Source of the DNA: Bacillus siamensis KCTC 13613
GTDB lineage: Bacteria; Bacillota; Bacilli; Bacillales; Bacillaceae
Direction: 5' to 3'
Assembly (NCBI RefSeq): GCF_000262045.1
Contig: NZ_AJVF01000039.1
Coordinates: 310,001-374,000 of the forward strand
Length of the DNA stretch: 64,000 bases
Each line of letters opens with the position of its first letter. The stretch's first letter is position 1. The translations under genes and the position numbers were made by a program. The notes beneath the pieces are model-generated. The model saw only the letters and a list, made by a program, of their open reading frames with translations, searched no databases and was not told where the DNA came from. Below, one piece after another: positions 7,398-16,665 of the stretch.

Positions 7398-9462
7398 TTT
7401 TGCCGAGCCACTTATCCCACCACTTTCTGCGCGGAGGTTCCTTGCGGGCGGGAGCGTGTTCCTTTTCTTTTTTAGACGGTTCCGGTCCGTAGCACACATC
7501 GGCGGGCTCTGTGCCCGCGATAAAATACGTATAATGCTTTGCGGCGCATCCGGGTCCCGATGTGTAGCCGGAAGCGGGATCGATATAGACGCCCGTGACG
7601 CCCTTCGGCGGTTTAAGCGCTATTTCCGGTTCTCCTTCGAGCGCCTTCTCCATAAAGTCCGCCCAAATGGTCTTTGCATAGCTTTTTTCCTCTACGGAAT
7701 CTATCGTGCTGCTTTTGTCATAGCCTGTCCAAACACCGGCAGCAAGAGCGGGATTAAAGCCGATCATCCAGCTGTCCGCGCTTGTGGTGCCTGATTTCCC
7801 GCCGTACGTCCGGGTCAGCCTGTCTGAAATGGTGCGTCCTGTGACGGAAGTATAGCCGTTTAAATCCTGATCAAACATGCCCGTCATCATGCTCGCTGTC
7901 ACAAATGCGGCTTTTTTATCGAGCGCCTGCTGATGTCTGCGCGGCTGTTCATACAAGACATTGCCGGCGGTATCCGTCACTTTTGTGATAAAGGAAGGGG
8001 TGATTTGTTTCCCCCCGTTTGCGAGCATCGCGTAGGCATTGACCATTTCAATCGGGCGCACGGGTTCAGTTCCGAGCGCCAGAGACGGAAGGGGCTTTAA
8101 ATGTTCGCTGATGCCGAATTCCTTTGCCGCCGACACGAGCTTATTCATGCCCAGAAAGAGATGGGTCTTCACGGCATAGATGTTGTCTGATAACGCAAGC
8201 GCCTGAAGCAGCGTAATCGGTTTATTGGCGTAGTAGCCGTTGTAATTGCTTGGAGAATAAGTATCTCCGTTATCGTCAATCTGAAACTCTGTTTCTTCGC
8301 TTTTCATCAGCGTGACCGGAGTAAAGCCGCTTTGAATCGCTTTGTAGTATAAAAGCGGTTTGATCGTGGAAGCCGGCTGGCGTTTCGCCTGTGTCGCCCG
8401 GTCAAACGGGCTTTTTTCGTAATCACGTCCGCCGATCAGCGCAAGTACGCGCCCTGTTGCCGGATCAATCGCGGAAAAGCCGACCTGAATGTCAGAGCCG
8501 GTACGGATCGTATGTGCCACAGTGTTTTCTGCGATCCGCTGCATGCGCTTATCAAGCGTTGTATAAACACGCAGCCCGCTTGTTGTCAGCTGTTCGCGCG
8601 TCATCCCGAGCTTTTTCTCGAGTTCTTTCATCGCATCATCGTAAAAATAAGGCGCCGTTTTTGCCGCGGTTCTGTTTTTCAGCGGCTGATAGGCAAGCGG
8701 TGTTTTCTTGAGTTTTTCCGCCTTTTCTTTTGAGATCATTTTCTGTTCGGTCATCAATCGGAGAATGGTTTCCTGGCGCTGTTTGGCCTTCTTTTCACTG
8801 ACATAAGGCGAATAGCCGGACGGGCCTTTCGGTATGCCTGCCAGAAGCACGGCTTCCGCATCGTTCAGATCTTTGGCGTGTTTGCCGAAATACAAGCGGG
8901 AGGCGGCTTCGATTCCATATGCGCCGTGGCCGTAATATATCGTATTTACATAACCTTCTAAAATCTCGTTTTTAGAATAGTTCTGTTCAAGGCGGATCGT
9001 ATAAAATGCTTCATTCCATTTTCGTTTCCATGTCTTATCATGCTCAAGATAGAGGTTTCTTGCGTATTGCTGGGTGATGGTGCTGGCGCCCTGAACCTTG
9101 GCCATTGCTTTTATGTCGGCAAGCGCGGCAGCGGCCATCCGCCGGTAATCAAATCCGTGGTGGCTGTAAAAGTTTTGATCCTCTACCGCAATGGCGGCCT
9201 GCACCGCCATCGGATTAATATCTTTTAACCGGACCCAGTAGCGTTTTTCACCGAAATCGGTCTCTCCCAGCTTTGAGCCGTCATTTGCATAAAGAATCGT
9301 AGACTGAGGGACCCGGACGGAGGGGGCGCCCTGCCATTTCGCTGCAAGAAGAACGGATGTGAAGCAGACACCGGCCAGCATTCCGCCGATCAGTGTCAGA
9401 AAGATGCAGGCGCGGATGATTTTGAGCGTGATTCTGAGCTGTTTTCCAGATACTTTATCCAC
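7390..9462 (-). CDS. pbpG: Class A penicillin-binding protein PbpG (PBP2d)
   Basis: The 690-residue enzyme polymerises and cross-links peptidoglycan. After a cytoplasmic N-terminus and one membrane anchor (about residues 10-40), the GT51 glycosyltransferase domain shows EDQNFYSHHGFD and GASTITQQYARNLYL. The transpeptidase domain has the three penicillin-binding motifs: STIK (PASTIKPLLYY), SDN (ALSDNIYAVK) and KSG (GGKSGTTSADSW). PbpG of B. subtilis is a forespore protein acting in spore germ-cell-wall synthesis under sigma-F. The start is GTG at 9462 behind AAAGGGGG; that Shine-Dalgarno lies in one arm of a large inverted repeat (9470-9518). Confidence 0.93.
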   Translation of the reverse strand: MDKVSGKQLRITLKIIRACIFLTLIGGMLAGVCFTSVLLAAKWQGAPSVRVPQSTILYANDGSKLGETDFGEKRYWVRLKDINPMAVQAAIAVEDQNFYSHHGFDYRRMAAAALADIKAMAKVQGASTITQQYARNLYLEHDKTWKRKWNEAFYTIRLEQNYSKNEILEGYVNTIYYGHGAYGIEAASRLYFGKHAKDLNDAEAVLLAGIPKGPSGYSPYVSEKKAKQRQETILRLMTEQKMISKEKAEKLKKTPLAYQPLKNRTAAKTAPYFYDDAMKELEKKLGMTREQLTTSGLRVYTTLDKRMQRIAENTVAHTIRTGSDIQVGFSAIDPATGRVLALIGGRDYEKSPFDRATQAKRQPASTIKPLLYYKAIQSGFTPVTLMKSEETEFQIDDNGDTYSPSNYNGYYANKPITLLQALALSDNIYAVKTHLFLGMNKLVSAAKEFGISEHLKPLPSLALGTEPVRPIEMVNAYAMLANGGKQITPSFITKVTDTAGNVLYEQPRRHQQALDKKAAFVTASMMTGMFDQDLNGYTSVTGRTISDRLTRTYGGKSGTTSADSWMIGFNPALAAGVWTGYDKSSTIDSVEEKSYAKTIWADFMEKALEGEPEIALKPPKGVTGVYIDPASGYTSGPGCAAKHYTYFIAGTEPADVCYGPEPSKKEKEHAPARKEPPRRKWWDKWLGKKD

Positions 9463-9469
9463 TTTTGGG

Positions 9470-9518
9470 AACCCCCTTTTTCATGATTCTATTATTATGT
9501 GAAAAAAGGGGGTTTTTT
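9470..9518 (+). terminator. Large inverted repeat/terminator at the start of pbpG
   Basis: Arms AACCCCCTTTTTCA and TGAAAAAAGGGGGTT flank a loop of about 14 bases and are followed on the plus strand by TTTTTT. In plus orientation it is a textbook intrinsic terminator; in the pbpG mRNA the 3' arm contains the ribosome-binding site. Confidence 0.65.
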
Positions 9519-9541
9519 AAACATATCAAACCCGACACTTC

Positions 9542-9570
9542 TTTACTTTTTCCCCGCCATCCTCTATACT
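9542..9570 (+). promoter_or_regulatory. Sigma-A promoter of speE-speB
   Basis: TTTACT (9542-9547), 17-base spacer, TATACT (9565-9570); it leaves a leader of about 85 bases before speE. Confidence 0.55.
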
Positions 9571-9661
9571 TTTTCCTTAGGTGAAAATGAGATTTTAACC
9601 GGAATAAAAGCGAAACAGACGCTTACAATAAATGAAATAAGCCTTGAAAGGGAGATGACAA

Positions 9662-10492
9662 TTGAGCGAGCTTTGGTATACGGAGAAGCAGACGAAGAAT
9701 TTCGGCATTACATTAAAGGTGAAACAAACATTACATACTGAACAGACTGAATTTCAGCATCTGGAAATGGTAGAGACAGAAGAATTCGGAAACATGCTGT
9801 TCTTAGACGGAATGGTCATGACTTCTGAAAAAGACGAATTCGTTTATCATGAAATGGTTGCGCACGTACCGTTATTTACGCACCCGAATCCGGAAAACGT
9901 CCTCGTTGTGGGCGGCGGAGACGGCGGTGTCATCAGAGAGATTTTAAAGCACCCTGGCGTAAAAAAAGCGACGCTTGTCGACATTGACGGCAAGGTCATT
10001 GAATACTCTAAAAAATTTCTTCCGTCCATTGCGGGCAAACTTGATGACCCGCGCGTCGACGTAAGAGTCGATGACGGCTTCATGCACATTGCAAAATCAG
10101 AAAATGAGTATGACGTCATCATGGTTGATTCAACAGAGCCGGTCGGACCGGCCGTCAATTTGTTCTCAAAAGGCTTCTATGCCGGAATTTCCAAGGCGTT
10201 AAAAGAAGACGGCATCTTCGTCGCGCAGACGGACAACCCGTGGTTTACGCCGGAACTGATTACAAACGTACAGCGTGACGTGAAAGAAATCTTCCCGATC
10301 ACCCGCCTGTATACGGCCAATATCCCGACGTACCCAAGCGGTCTGTGGACATTTACAATCGGTTCTAAAAAGTACGATCCGCTTGAGGTGGAGGACAGCC
10401 GTTTCTTCGACATCGATACGAAGTATTACACGAAAGAGCTTCACAAAGCGGCATTTGTTCTTCCGAAATTTGTGAGCGACTTAATCAAATAA
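9662..10492 (+). CDS. speE: Spermidine synthase
   Basis: The 276-residue enzyme transfers aminopropyl from decarboxylated S-adenosylmethionine to putrescine. The spermidine-synthase signature is visible as [17 protein letters not shown] (about residue 83), with the acidic residues of [12 protein letters not shown] and the catalytic-site segment [12 protein letters not shown] (about 155). It starts at TTG behind AAAGGGAG. speB follows 59 bases downstream, and together they convert agmatine to spermidine. A short stem lies between them (GCGCAGGAG...CTTGCGC). Order and orientation match B. subtilis. Confidence 0.96.
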   Translation: MSELWYTEKQTKNFGITLKVKQTLHTEQTEFQHLEMVETEEFGNMLFLDGMVMTSEKDEFVYHEMVAHVPLFTHPNPENVLVVGGGDGGVIREILKHPGVKKATLVDIDGKVIEYSKKFLPSIAGKLDDPRVDVRVDDGFMHIAKSENEYDVIMVDSTEPVGPAVNLFSKGFYAGISKALKEDGIFVAQTDNPWFTPELITNVQRDVKEIFPITRLYTANIPTYPSGLWTFTIGSKKYDPLEVEDSRFFDIDTKYYTKELHKAAFVLPKFVSDLIK

Positions 10493-10551
10493 AAATGTAT
10501 GGCGCAGGAGCGAATCTTGCGCTTTTTTACAGGAAAGCGAGGGTATTATAG

Positions 10552-11424
10552 ATGAGATTTGATGAAGCTTATTCAGGAAAAGTATTTATCGCAAGCCGTC
10601 CCGACTGGAAAGAGGCGGACGCCATCCTTTACGGCATGCCGATGGATTGGACGGTCAGTTATCGCCCGGGCTCACGCTTTGGCCCAAACAGAATTCGCGA
10701 GGTGTCTATCGGTCTTGAAGAATACAGCCCGTATCTCGACCGTGATCTGGCTGATTTGAATTTCTTTGACGCCGGCGACATTCCGCTTCCGTTCGGCAAT
10801 CCGCAAAGAAGTCTTGATATGATTGAGGAATACGTGGACAGCATTTTAGAAAAAGGAAAGTTCCCGCTCGGCATGGGAGGGGAGCACCTTGTATCATGGC
10901 CTGTCATAAAAGCTATGTATAAGAAGTTTCCGGACCTTGCCATCATTCATTTTGACGCGCACACTGACCTGCGCACGGATTATGAAGGCGAACCGCTTTC
11001 CCACTCTACTCCGATCCGCAAAGCGGCCGAGCTCATCGGGCCGCAGAACGTATTTTCATTCGGCATCCGTTCCGGAATGAAGGAAGAATTTGAATGGGCG
11101 AAAGAAAACGGCATGCACATTTCTAAGTTTGAAGTGCTTGAGCCGCTGAAAAAAGTGCTGCCGCAGCTCGCGGGCCGTCCTGTTTACGTCACCATTGATA
11201 TTGACGTTCTTGACCCCGCTCATGCGCCGGGAACGGGCACGGTTGACGCAGGAGGCATCACGTCTAAGGAATTGCTCGCCTCCATCCATGAAATCGCGCG
11301 CTCAGAAGTCAACGTAAAAGGCGCTGACCTCGTAGAAGTCGCACCGGTCTATGACCACTCAGAACAAACCGCAAACACGGCAAGCAAGATGATTCGTGAA
11401 ATGCTGCTTGGGTTTGTGAAGTAG
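10552..11424 (+). CDS. speB: Agmatinase
   Basis: The 290-residue ureohydrolase cleaves agmatine to putrescine and urea. The binuclear manganese site is visible: GGEHLVSW (about residue 108), HFDAHTDLR (about 132-140) and DIDVLDPAHAPGTGT (about 217). It is the second gene of the speE-speB operon and supplies the putrescine used by SpeE. The start ATG has GAGGG 9 bases upstream. A terminator immediately follows. Confidence 0.96.
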   Translation: MRFDEAYSGKVFIASRPDWKEADAILYGMPMDWTVSYRPGSRFGPNRIREVSIGLEEYSPYLDRDLADLNFFDAGDIPLPFGNPQRSLDMIEEYVDSILEKGKFPLGMGGEHLVSWPVIKAMYKKFPDLAIIHFDAHTDLRTDYEGEPLSHSTPIRKAAELIGPQNVFSFGIRSGMKEEFEWAKENGMHISKFEVLEPLKKVLPQLAGRPVYVTIDIDVLDPAHAPGTGTVDAGGITSKELLASIHEIARSEVNVKGADLVEVAPVYDHSEQTANTASKMIREMLLGFVK

Positions 11425-11429
11425 AAAGA

Positions 11430-11478
11430 AAAAAACCCGGAATAATAGGGCAGAAGAAGCCTTTGTTCCGGGTTTTTG
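11430..11478. terminator. Bidirectional terminator, speB and rapF-phrF
   Basis: ACCCGGAA/TTCCGGGT stem with A-run and T-run flanks, between convergent speB and phrF. Confidence 0.75.
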
Positions 11479-11557
11479 TAATAGAATCTATCTCTTGAAT
11501 AAAAAAACTCAAGGGAATTGTCACCGCAAACCTAAAGTGAAATCTTTCATTATAAAT

Positions 11558-11677
11558 TCAGATCATTGCACGTTCAGATATATAATAATGAGGAGTTAAA
11601 CTATTCGTTATTCCTGCTGATACTAATAGCGTACTCACAGCAAAACAGACTATAAGTAATTTATACTTCAATTTCAT
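11558..11677 (-). CDS. phrF: Phr signalling peptide precursor (PhrF-like)
   Basis: This 39-residue ORF is too short for routine gene calling. Its ATG at 11677 lies inside the 3' end of rapF (17-base overlap) behind GGAGGAG. It has a Lys-containing N-terminus (MKLKYK), a hydrophobic export segment and an exported tail ending SERAMI, which is the Phr precursor layout; the mature peptide should be the last five residues, ERAMI. PhrF of B. subtilis ends QRGMI and PhrC ends ERGMT, so this is a distinct but related signal. Overlap with rapF is the normal arrangement for rap-phr cassettes. The mature peptide is inferred from the family rule. Confidence 0.88.
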   Translation of the reverse strand: MKLKYKLLIVCFAVSTLLVSAGITNSLTPHYYISERAMI

Positions 11678-12806
11678 ATAAATTCACTCCTCCTTCGATC
11701 TGCTGTCTGGCTTCTTCAACTTTTAAAAAGTATACAGAAGCTTTTTTATATTCTTCTTTTGTGTAATAATATTTAGCTACATCAAGGGCTAATTCCTCAA
11801 TATCAGCATACATCAATTTACTTTCAAGAAAATGCAGACAATCGTTTATTAACGTATCTCTTGGATCCGGCATATACAAACATTCCAAAAATTTAAACTT
11901 TTCCTCGTAAATTATATCATCTATTTCCTTACATATTGAGATACCTTTTTTATGATAATCGTACGCGTTATCTATATTTTCTAACTTAAAATAAATCTGT
12001 GTAAGTAAGAAGTAGGGCTGCGGAAGTGAATGACTCATTTGAGCTTTTTCAAAAACAGCTATGGCTTCTTTTAAATGAGGAATGGCTTCATCTTTATTAT
12101 TTTGATTATTGTAGCATAAAGCGATGTTAAAAAGTGTTCTCCCCATTAATTGAGGCTGCTGATCCAGTTCAGCCATCGTATATGCTTTTTGAAAGTGGGA
12201 TATTGCATGATCATATTGCTTTACATCAAGATAATTAGCGCCAAACAAAGAATGGCACTGAGTCAACCTAATGCTATAATTATCCCCATTTTTATAAATT
12301 AAATAAGCTTGCCGCGCATAGTCCATTGAAACATAAGTTTGTTTCATATAGTAATAGACTTCTGACATCTTAAAGTAAAATTCCGCTTTTTCTATCTGAT
12401 CTGTAACGTACGTCAATTTGCTTTCAGCTTTCTTAAAAAACTGAATAGCTGAAAGATACTCACGGCATTCCAGCTCATACATCCCCCGGAAAAAATTAAA
12501 ATAATAATCAAGGCGTCCGGTCAGCCGGGCCTGCTTTTTATCAATATCCGCGAGCAGATCCGATAGTCTCGGCTGTTCTTCTATCCGCTGCGATTCCAGC
12601 GGTTCGAGGTATTCGAGCATCAGATTGTGGCGGAATTCCATGAGAGAATAGTACAGATGAAGATCCTGGTCATCTTCCAGGCTTGCAAGCTCTTCTTTGA
12701 TTTCTCTCCGCAAGTACTCGGCGTCCGGGATGCTGAACCTTCGAATATACATATACCATTCGTTGATTTTTTCTCCAACCGCTGAAGACGATACAACACT
12801 CGCCAC
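11661..12806 (-). CDS. rapF: Response-regulator inhibitor RapF
   Basis: The 381-residue protein has the Rap layout: an N-terminal three-helix bundle (GEKINEWYMYIRRFSIPDAE, residues 11-30) joined to a TPR array, visible for instance in FHKAYTMAEL-like and LPQPYFLLTQIYFKL helices. It ends GGVNLYEIEV as RapF of B. subtilis does. RapF binds the DNA-binding domain of ComA and blocks competence and surfactin gene activation until relieved by imported PhrF. Start is GTG at 12806 behind GGGAGGG. The locus between speB and ywhK matches B. subtilis rapF, and the region is more AT-rich than its flanks. Confidence 0.92.
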   Translation of the reverse strand: MASVVSSSAVGEKINEWYMYIRRFSIPDAEYLRREIKEELASLEDDQDLHLYYSLMEFRHNLMLEYLEPLESQRIEEQPRLSDLLADIDKKQARLTGRLDYYFNFFRGMYELECREYLSAIQFFKKAESKLTYVTDQIEKAEFYFKMSEVYYYMKQTYVSMDYARQAYLIYKNGDNYSIRLTQCHSLFGANYLDVKQYDHAISHFQKAYTMAELDQQPQLMGRTLFNIALCYNNQNNKDEAIPHLKEAIAVFEKAQMSHSLPQPYFLLTQIYFKLENIDNAYDYHKKGISICKEIDDIIYEEKFKFLECLYMPDPRDTLINDCLHFLESKLMYADIEELALDVAKYYYTKEEYKKASVYFLKVEEARQQIEGGVNLYEIEV

Positions 12807-13036
12807 TATTCCGAATCCCTCCCTTCCACGTTATGTATATGACATATTTTATCATTTTCATTCGGAAGGATAGCGCAAAAAAACCGCAATGTTTTCTTTC
12901 GTTAAAACTGCATGTCTGCGGATATCATTTCAAAAATCCGCTATGATCCCCGACAATTTGTACAAGCAAACAAGTGCATCTTCCATATTCTGTTGTATCT
13001 GCGTGAGCAGTGTATGTCTGAAAAGGAAGTGAAGAT

Positions 13037-14392
13037 ATGAGAACTAACAAGCTTTCCTTTAAAGAAAAAGCAGGAGCCGCACAAGAAGAATGTTTATGTT
13101 TTTGCGAGGAAGAAGCAAGCCGTGAAGCGATGTTTCAAGCGCCAATTGAATTGCCTGAGGGGTTTGTCGTTGATCCGGCTGAAGCTGTTGCAAACGTGAC
13201 GTGGAATGCAGACAGCCTTTCTTGTGTCATTGAACGCTGTTTCATTGAGACGGGGCCTGAGCCTGATGAAATCGGTGTTCAATTCGCAGTGCGCCTGCAG
13301 GGAACTGTTACGCTTCTCGTCAGTGTCTCACCAGTGCGAAATCAATATGGACAAGGGAACGGGTCTGTTTCTGTCATCCGCAATGCAGAGATTGACCAAG
13401 TCGTCTATTATTCTGATGAACCCGATGATTGCCCGGATGTCAGTGACATTACCATCGAGAACCTTGTTGTCGTTCCGCCATTCTATGGCAGTCCTTTATC
13501 GGTGACGGGCACGATTGTGTTTGTTCCTGAGCCGGAACCCGTTTATGCGTTTACAGCGAATCCAAATGATCAATCAGTTTCTGTGATTGATACAAACACT
13601 CATACTGTTGTGACAACGATTGCTCTGCCGTACCGGCCGACAGGTATTGAAATAACTCCGGATAAAAGCGCTGTGTTTGTTTTGCACTTCGACAATAATG
13701 TGATTTCTGTCATCGATTATGACACTTTAACAGTGACAGCATCCGTACTGCTGGATCAGCCGCCTAGATCGATAAAATGTATCCCAAATCATGAGTTTGC
13801 TTATGTTCTCGGCGTTACTGCGATTTATGTGATTGGAATTGATACGTTAACTGTGGATAGGTCGATTCCTGTGGAAGGGTTTGATTTTGCAATTGATCCC
13901 AATGGGTTATTCGCCTATGTTCTTGATTTTGGTTCAGTGCAAAAAGTGGACCTATTCACCGGTGAAGTCACAGGAACGATTGAACGAGAGCTTATCGTAT
14001 CATCCATAGAAACAAATTGGCCGGAGCGGTATGCGTATGTCTTAGAACAAGAATTCTTGTTCAATTATTTGACGGTTATTGACTTAAATACGTTTACGGT
14101 CAGCATTACCCAAGAGCTGGAGCCTGATGGCCAATATGTAATGTTTACGAGTGGATCAGGGGTGTATTTACATGACAGCTTCACTGGCAATTTATATGCT
14201 GTCAGTCCGAATGGTGCAGGCGTTATAGGAAATGTTCCGCAATCGGCAAGAGACTTTGCGTTTACTCCGAATGGCGAATTTCTGTATGCTGCTCATTTTT
14301 TAGAGCAGAACATCACTGTTTACAACACGGATGATAATTCTGTGGAAACTGTGATATCTCTTGGGGTTTCACCGGGAGATATTGTGATTTAA
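13037..14392 (+). CDS. ywhK: YVTN-type beta-propeller protein YwhK
   Basis: The 451-residue protein has two parts. Residues 20-165 form a domain with a cysteine cluster (CLCFCEEE) and paired later cysteines (CVIERC), containing [14 protein letters not shown]. Residues 170-451 are repeated blades of YVTN type, with recurring motifs such as [18 protein letters not shown] and [17 protein letters not shown]. No signal peptide is evident. ywhL next to it is a clear paralogue, so the pair arose by duplication. The symbol follows the B. subtilis position; the role is unknown. The Cys-rich head resembles those of surface or spore-associated proteins, an inference only. Confidence 0.75.
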   Translation: MRTNKLSFKEKAGAAQEECLCFCEEEASREAMFQAPIELPEGFVVDPAEAVANVTWNADSLSCVIERCFIETGPEPDEIGVQFAVRLQGTVTLLVSVSPVRNQYGQGNGSVSVIRNAEIDQVVYYSDEPDDCPDVSDITIENLVVVPPFYGSPLSVTGTIVFVPEPEPVYAFTANPNDQSVSVIDTNTHTVVTTIALPYRPTGIEITPDKSAVFVLHFDNNVISVIDYDTLTVTASVLLDQPPRSIKCIPNHEFAYVLGVTAIYVIGIDTLTVDRSIPVEGFDFAIDPNGLFAYVLDFGSVQKVDLFTGEVTGTIERELIVSSIETNWPERYAYVLEQEFLFNYLTVIDLNTFTVSITQELEPDGQYVMFTSGSGVYLHDSFTGNLYAVSPNGAGVIGNVPQSARDFAFTPNGEFLYAAHFLEQNITVYNTDDNSVETVISLGVSPGDIVI

Positions 14393-14431
14393 CCAACTGC
14401 ATGCTGTACATTTCTAAAAGGACGTGAATTC

Positions 14432-15808
14432 ATGAAAAAGAATGATCTTTCTGCTTTACAGGAAAATTGTTTCTGTTTTTGTGATGAGGAAATTAGCAGA
14501 GAAGCGCCGTTTCAAGTGCCGATTGACATTCCCGAGGGGTTCACTATTGATTCTGCCGAAGCAGCTGCGGCGGTTACATGGAGTACTGCTCATTTATTAT
14601 GTATCAGTGAGCCTTGCTTAATCCAGACTGGGCCGGAACCAGAAGATATCGGTGTTCGATATGCCGTGAGAGTAAAAGGTACAGTTACGCTTCTTGTCAG
14701 TGTGTCGCCTGTACGAAATCAATATGGACAAGGGGACGGGTCTGTTTCTGTGATTCATACTGAAGAGATTGATCAAGTCGTTTATTATGCAGCGCAGTCT
14801 GGCCGCTGTCCTGATTTCAGTCAAATAACAGTGGAAGATCTTCTCATTGTACCGCCTTTCTACGGCAGTCCGCTTACGGTGACCGGGACACTTGTTTTAC
14901 CGCCATCGCCAGACCCTCAATCGTATGTGTTTACAGCCAATTCAGGAGACAGCACGGTTTCGGTTATTGATGCAGATTTAAACACTGTTGTAAAAACAAT
15001 CCCTTTTTCTGACGTGCCAACTCATCTAGGCGTTACTTTTGATAAAGCTTTCACGTTTGTCCTCCATGGGAATACCAACCTTGTCTCAGTGCTAGATAAT
15101 AAAACATTAACCATCATAAATACCATTACTGTTGGAGAAGGGCCGAGAAAGGTTGAATTTGATTCAACAGATGAGTTCGCGTACGTGATGGCCGCCGGAT
15201 CTATATATATGATCAACATGGCCTCTCAATCGGTCATTGATGTCATTCCGATACCCGGCGCTTTAGACTTTGCTCTTGATCCGAATGGACAGTATGTCTA
15301 TACCGCTAATGGAAGCAGTTGGTCGGTTGATAAATATGATGTAAATACTGGGCAGTTGGTAGAAAGTATCATAGATACATTTGAATTTCCCAGTTTAATT
15401 GCCACTCCTTACGCTGGAAATTTTGCGTATGTGTTGAATGGTGAGCTGCTGCCGAAAGGTGTAACGGAGATCAGTTTGTCACCATTAAGCAGGGGAGGCG
15501 ACTTCAACCGTTTATTTGAAACTCTGAGGACGATTGTATTTTCTCGCGATAGCACTAGGGCTTATTTTCTAGAGCCATATAGTGAACCGTTCCTCATTAA
15601 TAACTTATACGTAGTTAATACGGCTAGACAGAGGATCATTGCAAACGTGTCTCTCCCCGGCGCTTCTGACCTCGCCGTAACACCTGATAATCAGTACATT
15701 TATGCAGCGCAGCCCGACGACAATACCGTGACCGTGTACCGCACGAGCGATTATACAGCTGTGACGGTGATCCCGGTTGGCGCGGGTCCATCTGCGATTG
15801 CAATGTAG
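14432..15808 (+). CDS. ywhL: YVTN-type beta-propeller protein YwhL
   Basis: The 458-residue paralogue of YwhK starts at an ATG behind AAAGGACG, 39 bases downstream of it. The N-terminal domain keeps the same Cys pattern (CFCFCDEE, CISEPC, GRCPD) and the identical [11 protein letters not shown] core. The C-terminal propeller shows YVFTANSGDSTVSVIDA and YIYAAQPDDNTVTVYRT. Conservation between the two is strongest in the head domain and in the first and last blades. Function is unknown. Its 3' end faces a degraded gene on the other strand (15855-16116). Confidence 0.75.
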   Translation: MKKNDLSALQENCFCFCDEEISREAPFQVPIDIPEGFTIDSAEAAAAVTWSTAHLLCISEPCLIQTGPEPEDIGVRYAVRVKGTVTLLVSVSPVRNQYGQGDGSVSVIHTEEIDQVVYYAAQSGRCPDFSQITVEDLLIVPPFYGSPLTVTGTLVLPPSPDPQSYVFTANSGDSTVSVIDADLNTVVKTIPFSDVPTHLGVTFDKAFTFVLHGNTNLVSVLDNKTLTIINTITVGEGPRKVEFDSTDEFAYVMAAGSIYMINMASQSVIDVIPIPGALDFALDPNGQYVYTANGSSWSVDKYDVNTGQLVESIIDTFEFPSLIATPYAGNFAYVLNGELLPKGVTEISLSPLSRGGDFNRLFETLRTIVFSRDSTRAYFLEPYSEPFLINNLYVVNTARQRIIANVSLPGASDLAVTPDNQYIYAAQPDDNTVTVYRTSDYTAVTVIPVGAGPSAIAM

Positions 15809-15854
15809 CTTATTTCATAGGTTGAGAGAAGCAGAGCTGCGATAAGACAATCGT

Positions 15855-16116
15855 TTATAAATAAATGAGCCGAATCAGTAACACCGCGAGTCCCATTAAT
15901 ACGGCAAGGGGCGTGTGAAAGCGGAAAGGGACGGCTTTGACGATTTCGAACACGCAGCGCTTTGACATCGTTGGCATAGCTGCTGCACAATCTATGTTGC
16001 CGGAAGTCGCAGCAGCTTCGATGAGACTGTGTGAGTTTCTGAAAAGCTGCTGTCATGTTTTTCACGGATTGGGTGACATAGTGATATGATTTTCTCTTCT
16101 TATAAGGAACTGCTTT
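15855..16116 (-). pseudogene. Frameshifted 3' relic of a membrane-protein gene (possible albG remnant)
   Basis: On the reverse strand one frame is open from 16116 (KAVPYKKRKSYHYVTQSVKN) to about 16020, and a second frame, open from 16052, continues (SLIEAAATSGNIDCAAAM) to a TAA at 15855-15857, ending in a plausible membrane helix (PLAVLMGLAVLLIRLIYL). Joining the frames near 16020 gives a coherent C-terminal fragment with no start codon or ribosome site. In B. subtilis the subtilosin cluster sboA-albA-G lies between ywhL and ywiB, with albG ending against ywhL. The position and orientation fit a leftover of albG, which I infer and cannot confirm without alignment. Confidence 0.45.
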
Positions 16117-16168
16117 TTATGAGGTTTATCTTCAAATCTAATGAGCAATGATGGTAAGATAGAAGCAG

Positions 16169-16197
16169 TTGAAGTTTACAAGCTGAATGATTATACT
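16169..16197 (+). promoter_or_regulatory. Sigma-A promoter of ywiB-argS
   Basis: TTGAAG (16169-16174), 17-base spacer, TATACT (16192-16197). Confidence 0.6.
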
Positions 16198-16236
16198 ATT
16201 CAAGTCAAAGTGGAATGATGAAAAGGACGTGTCAAA

Positions 16237-16665
16237 ATGAAGCAAGAGACACCGATAACACTCCATGTGAAGTCTGTGATCGAGGATGACGGAAATGAGG
16301 AAGTCATCGAATTCCGTACTACCGGATTTTACTATGTAAAACAACAAAAAGTGTATCTATCTTATTATGAAGAACACGACCTAGGCAAAGTAAAAACGAT
16401 TGTGAAGGTGAGCGAAGGCGAAGTCCTGATCATGAGGTCAGGTGCTGTTAAAATGAATCAGCGTTTCATAACGGGAGCTTCCACAATTGCGAAATATAAA
16501 ATGTCATTTGGTGAGCTTGAGCTGGAAACAAGCACAAAATCGATTCAATCTGATCTCGGTGAAGAAAAAGGCCGAATCAGCATCGCATATGACATGCATG
16601 TCGGAGACGAGCAGCAGCATTTACATAATATGACGATCACGTATGAGGGAGGAACTCACGCATGA
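16237..16665 (+). CDS. ywiB: DUF1934 beta-barrel protein YwiB
   Basis: This 142-residue protein is mostly beta strands ([40 protein letters not shown]), consistent with the DUF1934 lipocalin-like barrel known from B. subtilis YwiB. Its ligand is not established. The stop codon overlaps the argS start (ATGA), so the two genes are translationally coupled. The ATG lies behind AAAAGGACG. Confidence 0.88.
   Translation: MKQETPITLHVKSVIEDDGNEEVIEFRTTGFYYVKQQKVYLSYYEEHDLGKVKTIVKVSEGEVLIMRSGAVKMNQRFITGASTIAKYKMSFGELELETSTKSIQSDLGEEKGRISIAYDMHVGDEQQHLHNMTITYEGGTHA

Larger units (their letters stand above)
15809..16236. other. ywhL-ywiB intergenic region
   Basis: This 428-base gap contains the relic described above and, near its right end, the ywiB promoter. 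Nothing else recognisable was found. Confidence 0.5.

Noticed and set aside
9499..9741. 80-codon plus ORF before speE
   Set aside because: It starts in the pbpG inverted repeat and overlaps speE in another frame; it is a by-product of the leader.
12807..12960. Possible ComA box upstream of rapF
   Set aside because: TTGCGG and CCGCAG half-sites are present but not in the expected spacing; too weak to annotate.
13000..13036. Sigma-E or sigma-K promoter before ywhK
   Set aside because: A CATATTCT -10 is suggestive, but no convincing -35 was found.
15751..16065. 104-codon reverse ORF overlapping the end of ywhL
   Set aside because: After about residue 20 it follows the wrong side of a frameshift and runs antisense into ywhL; the joined relic is a better explanation.
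16198..16236. T-box leader for argS
   Set aside because: argS is the second gene of an operon with ywiB and no T-box core was seen in the leader.
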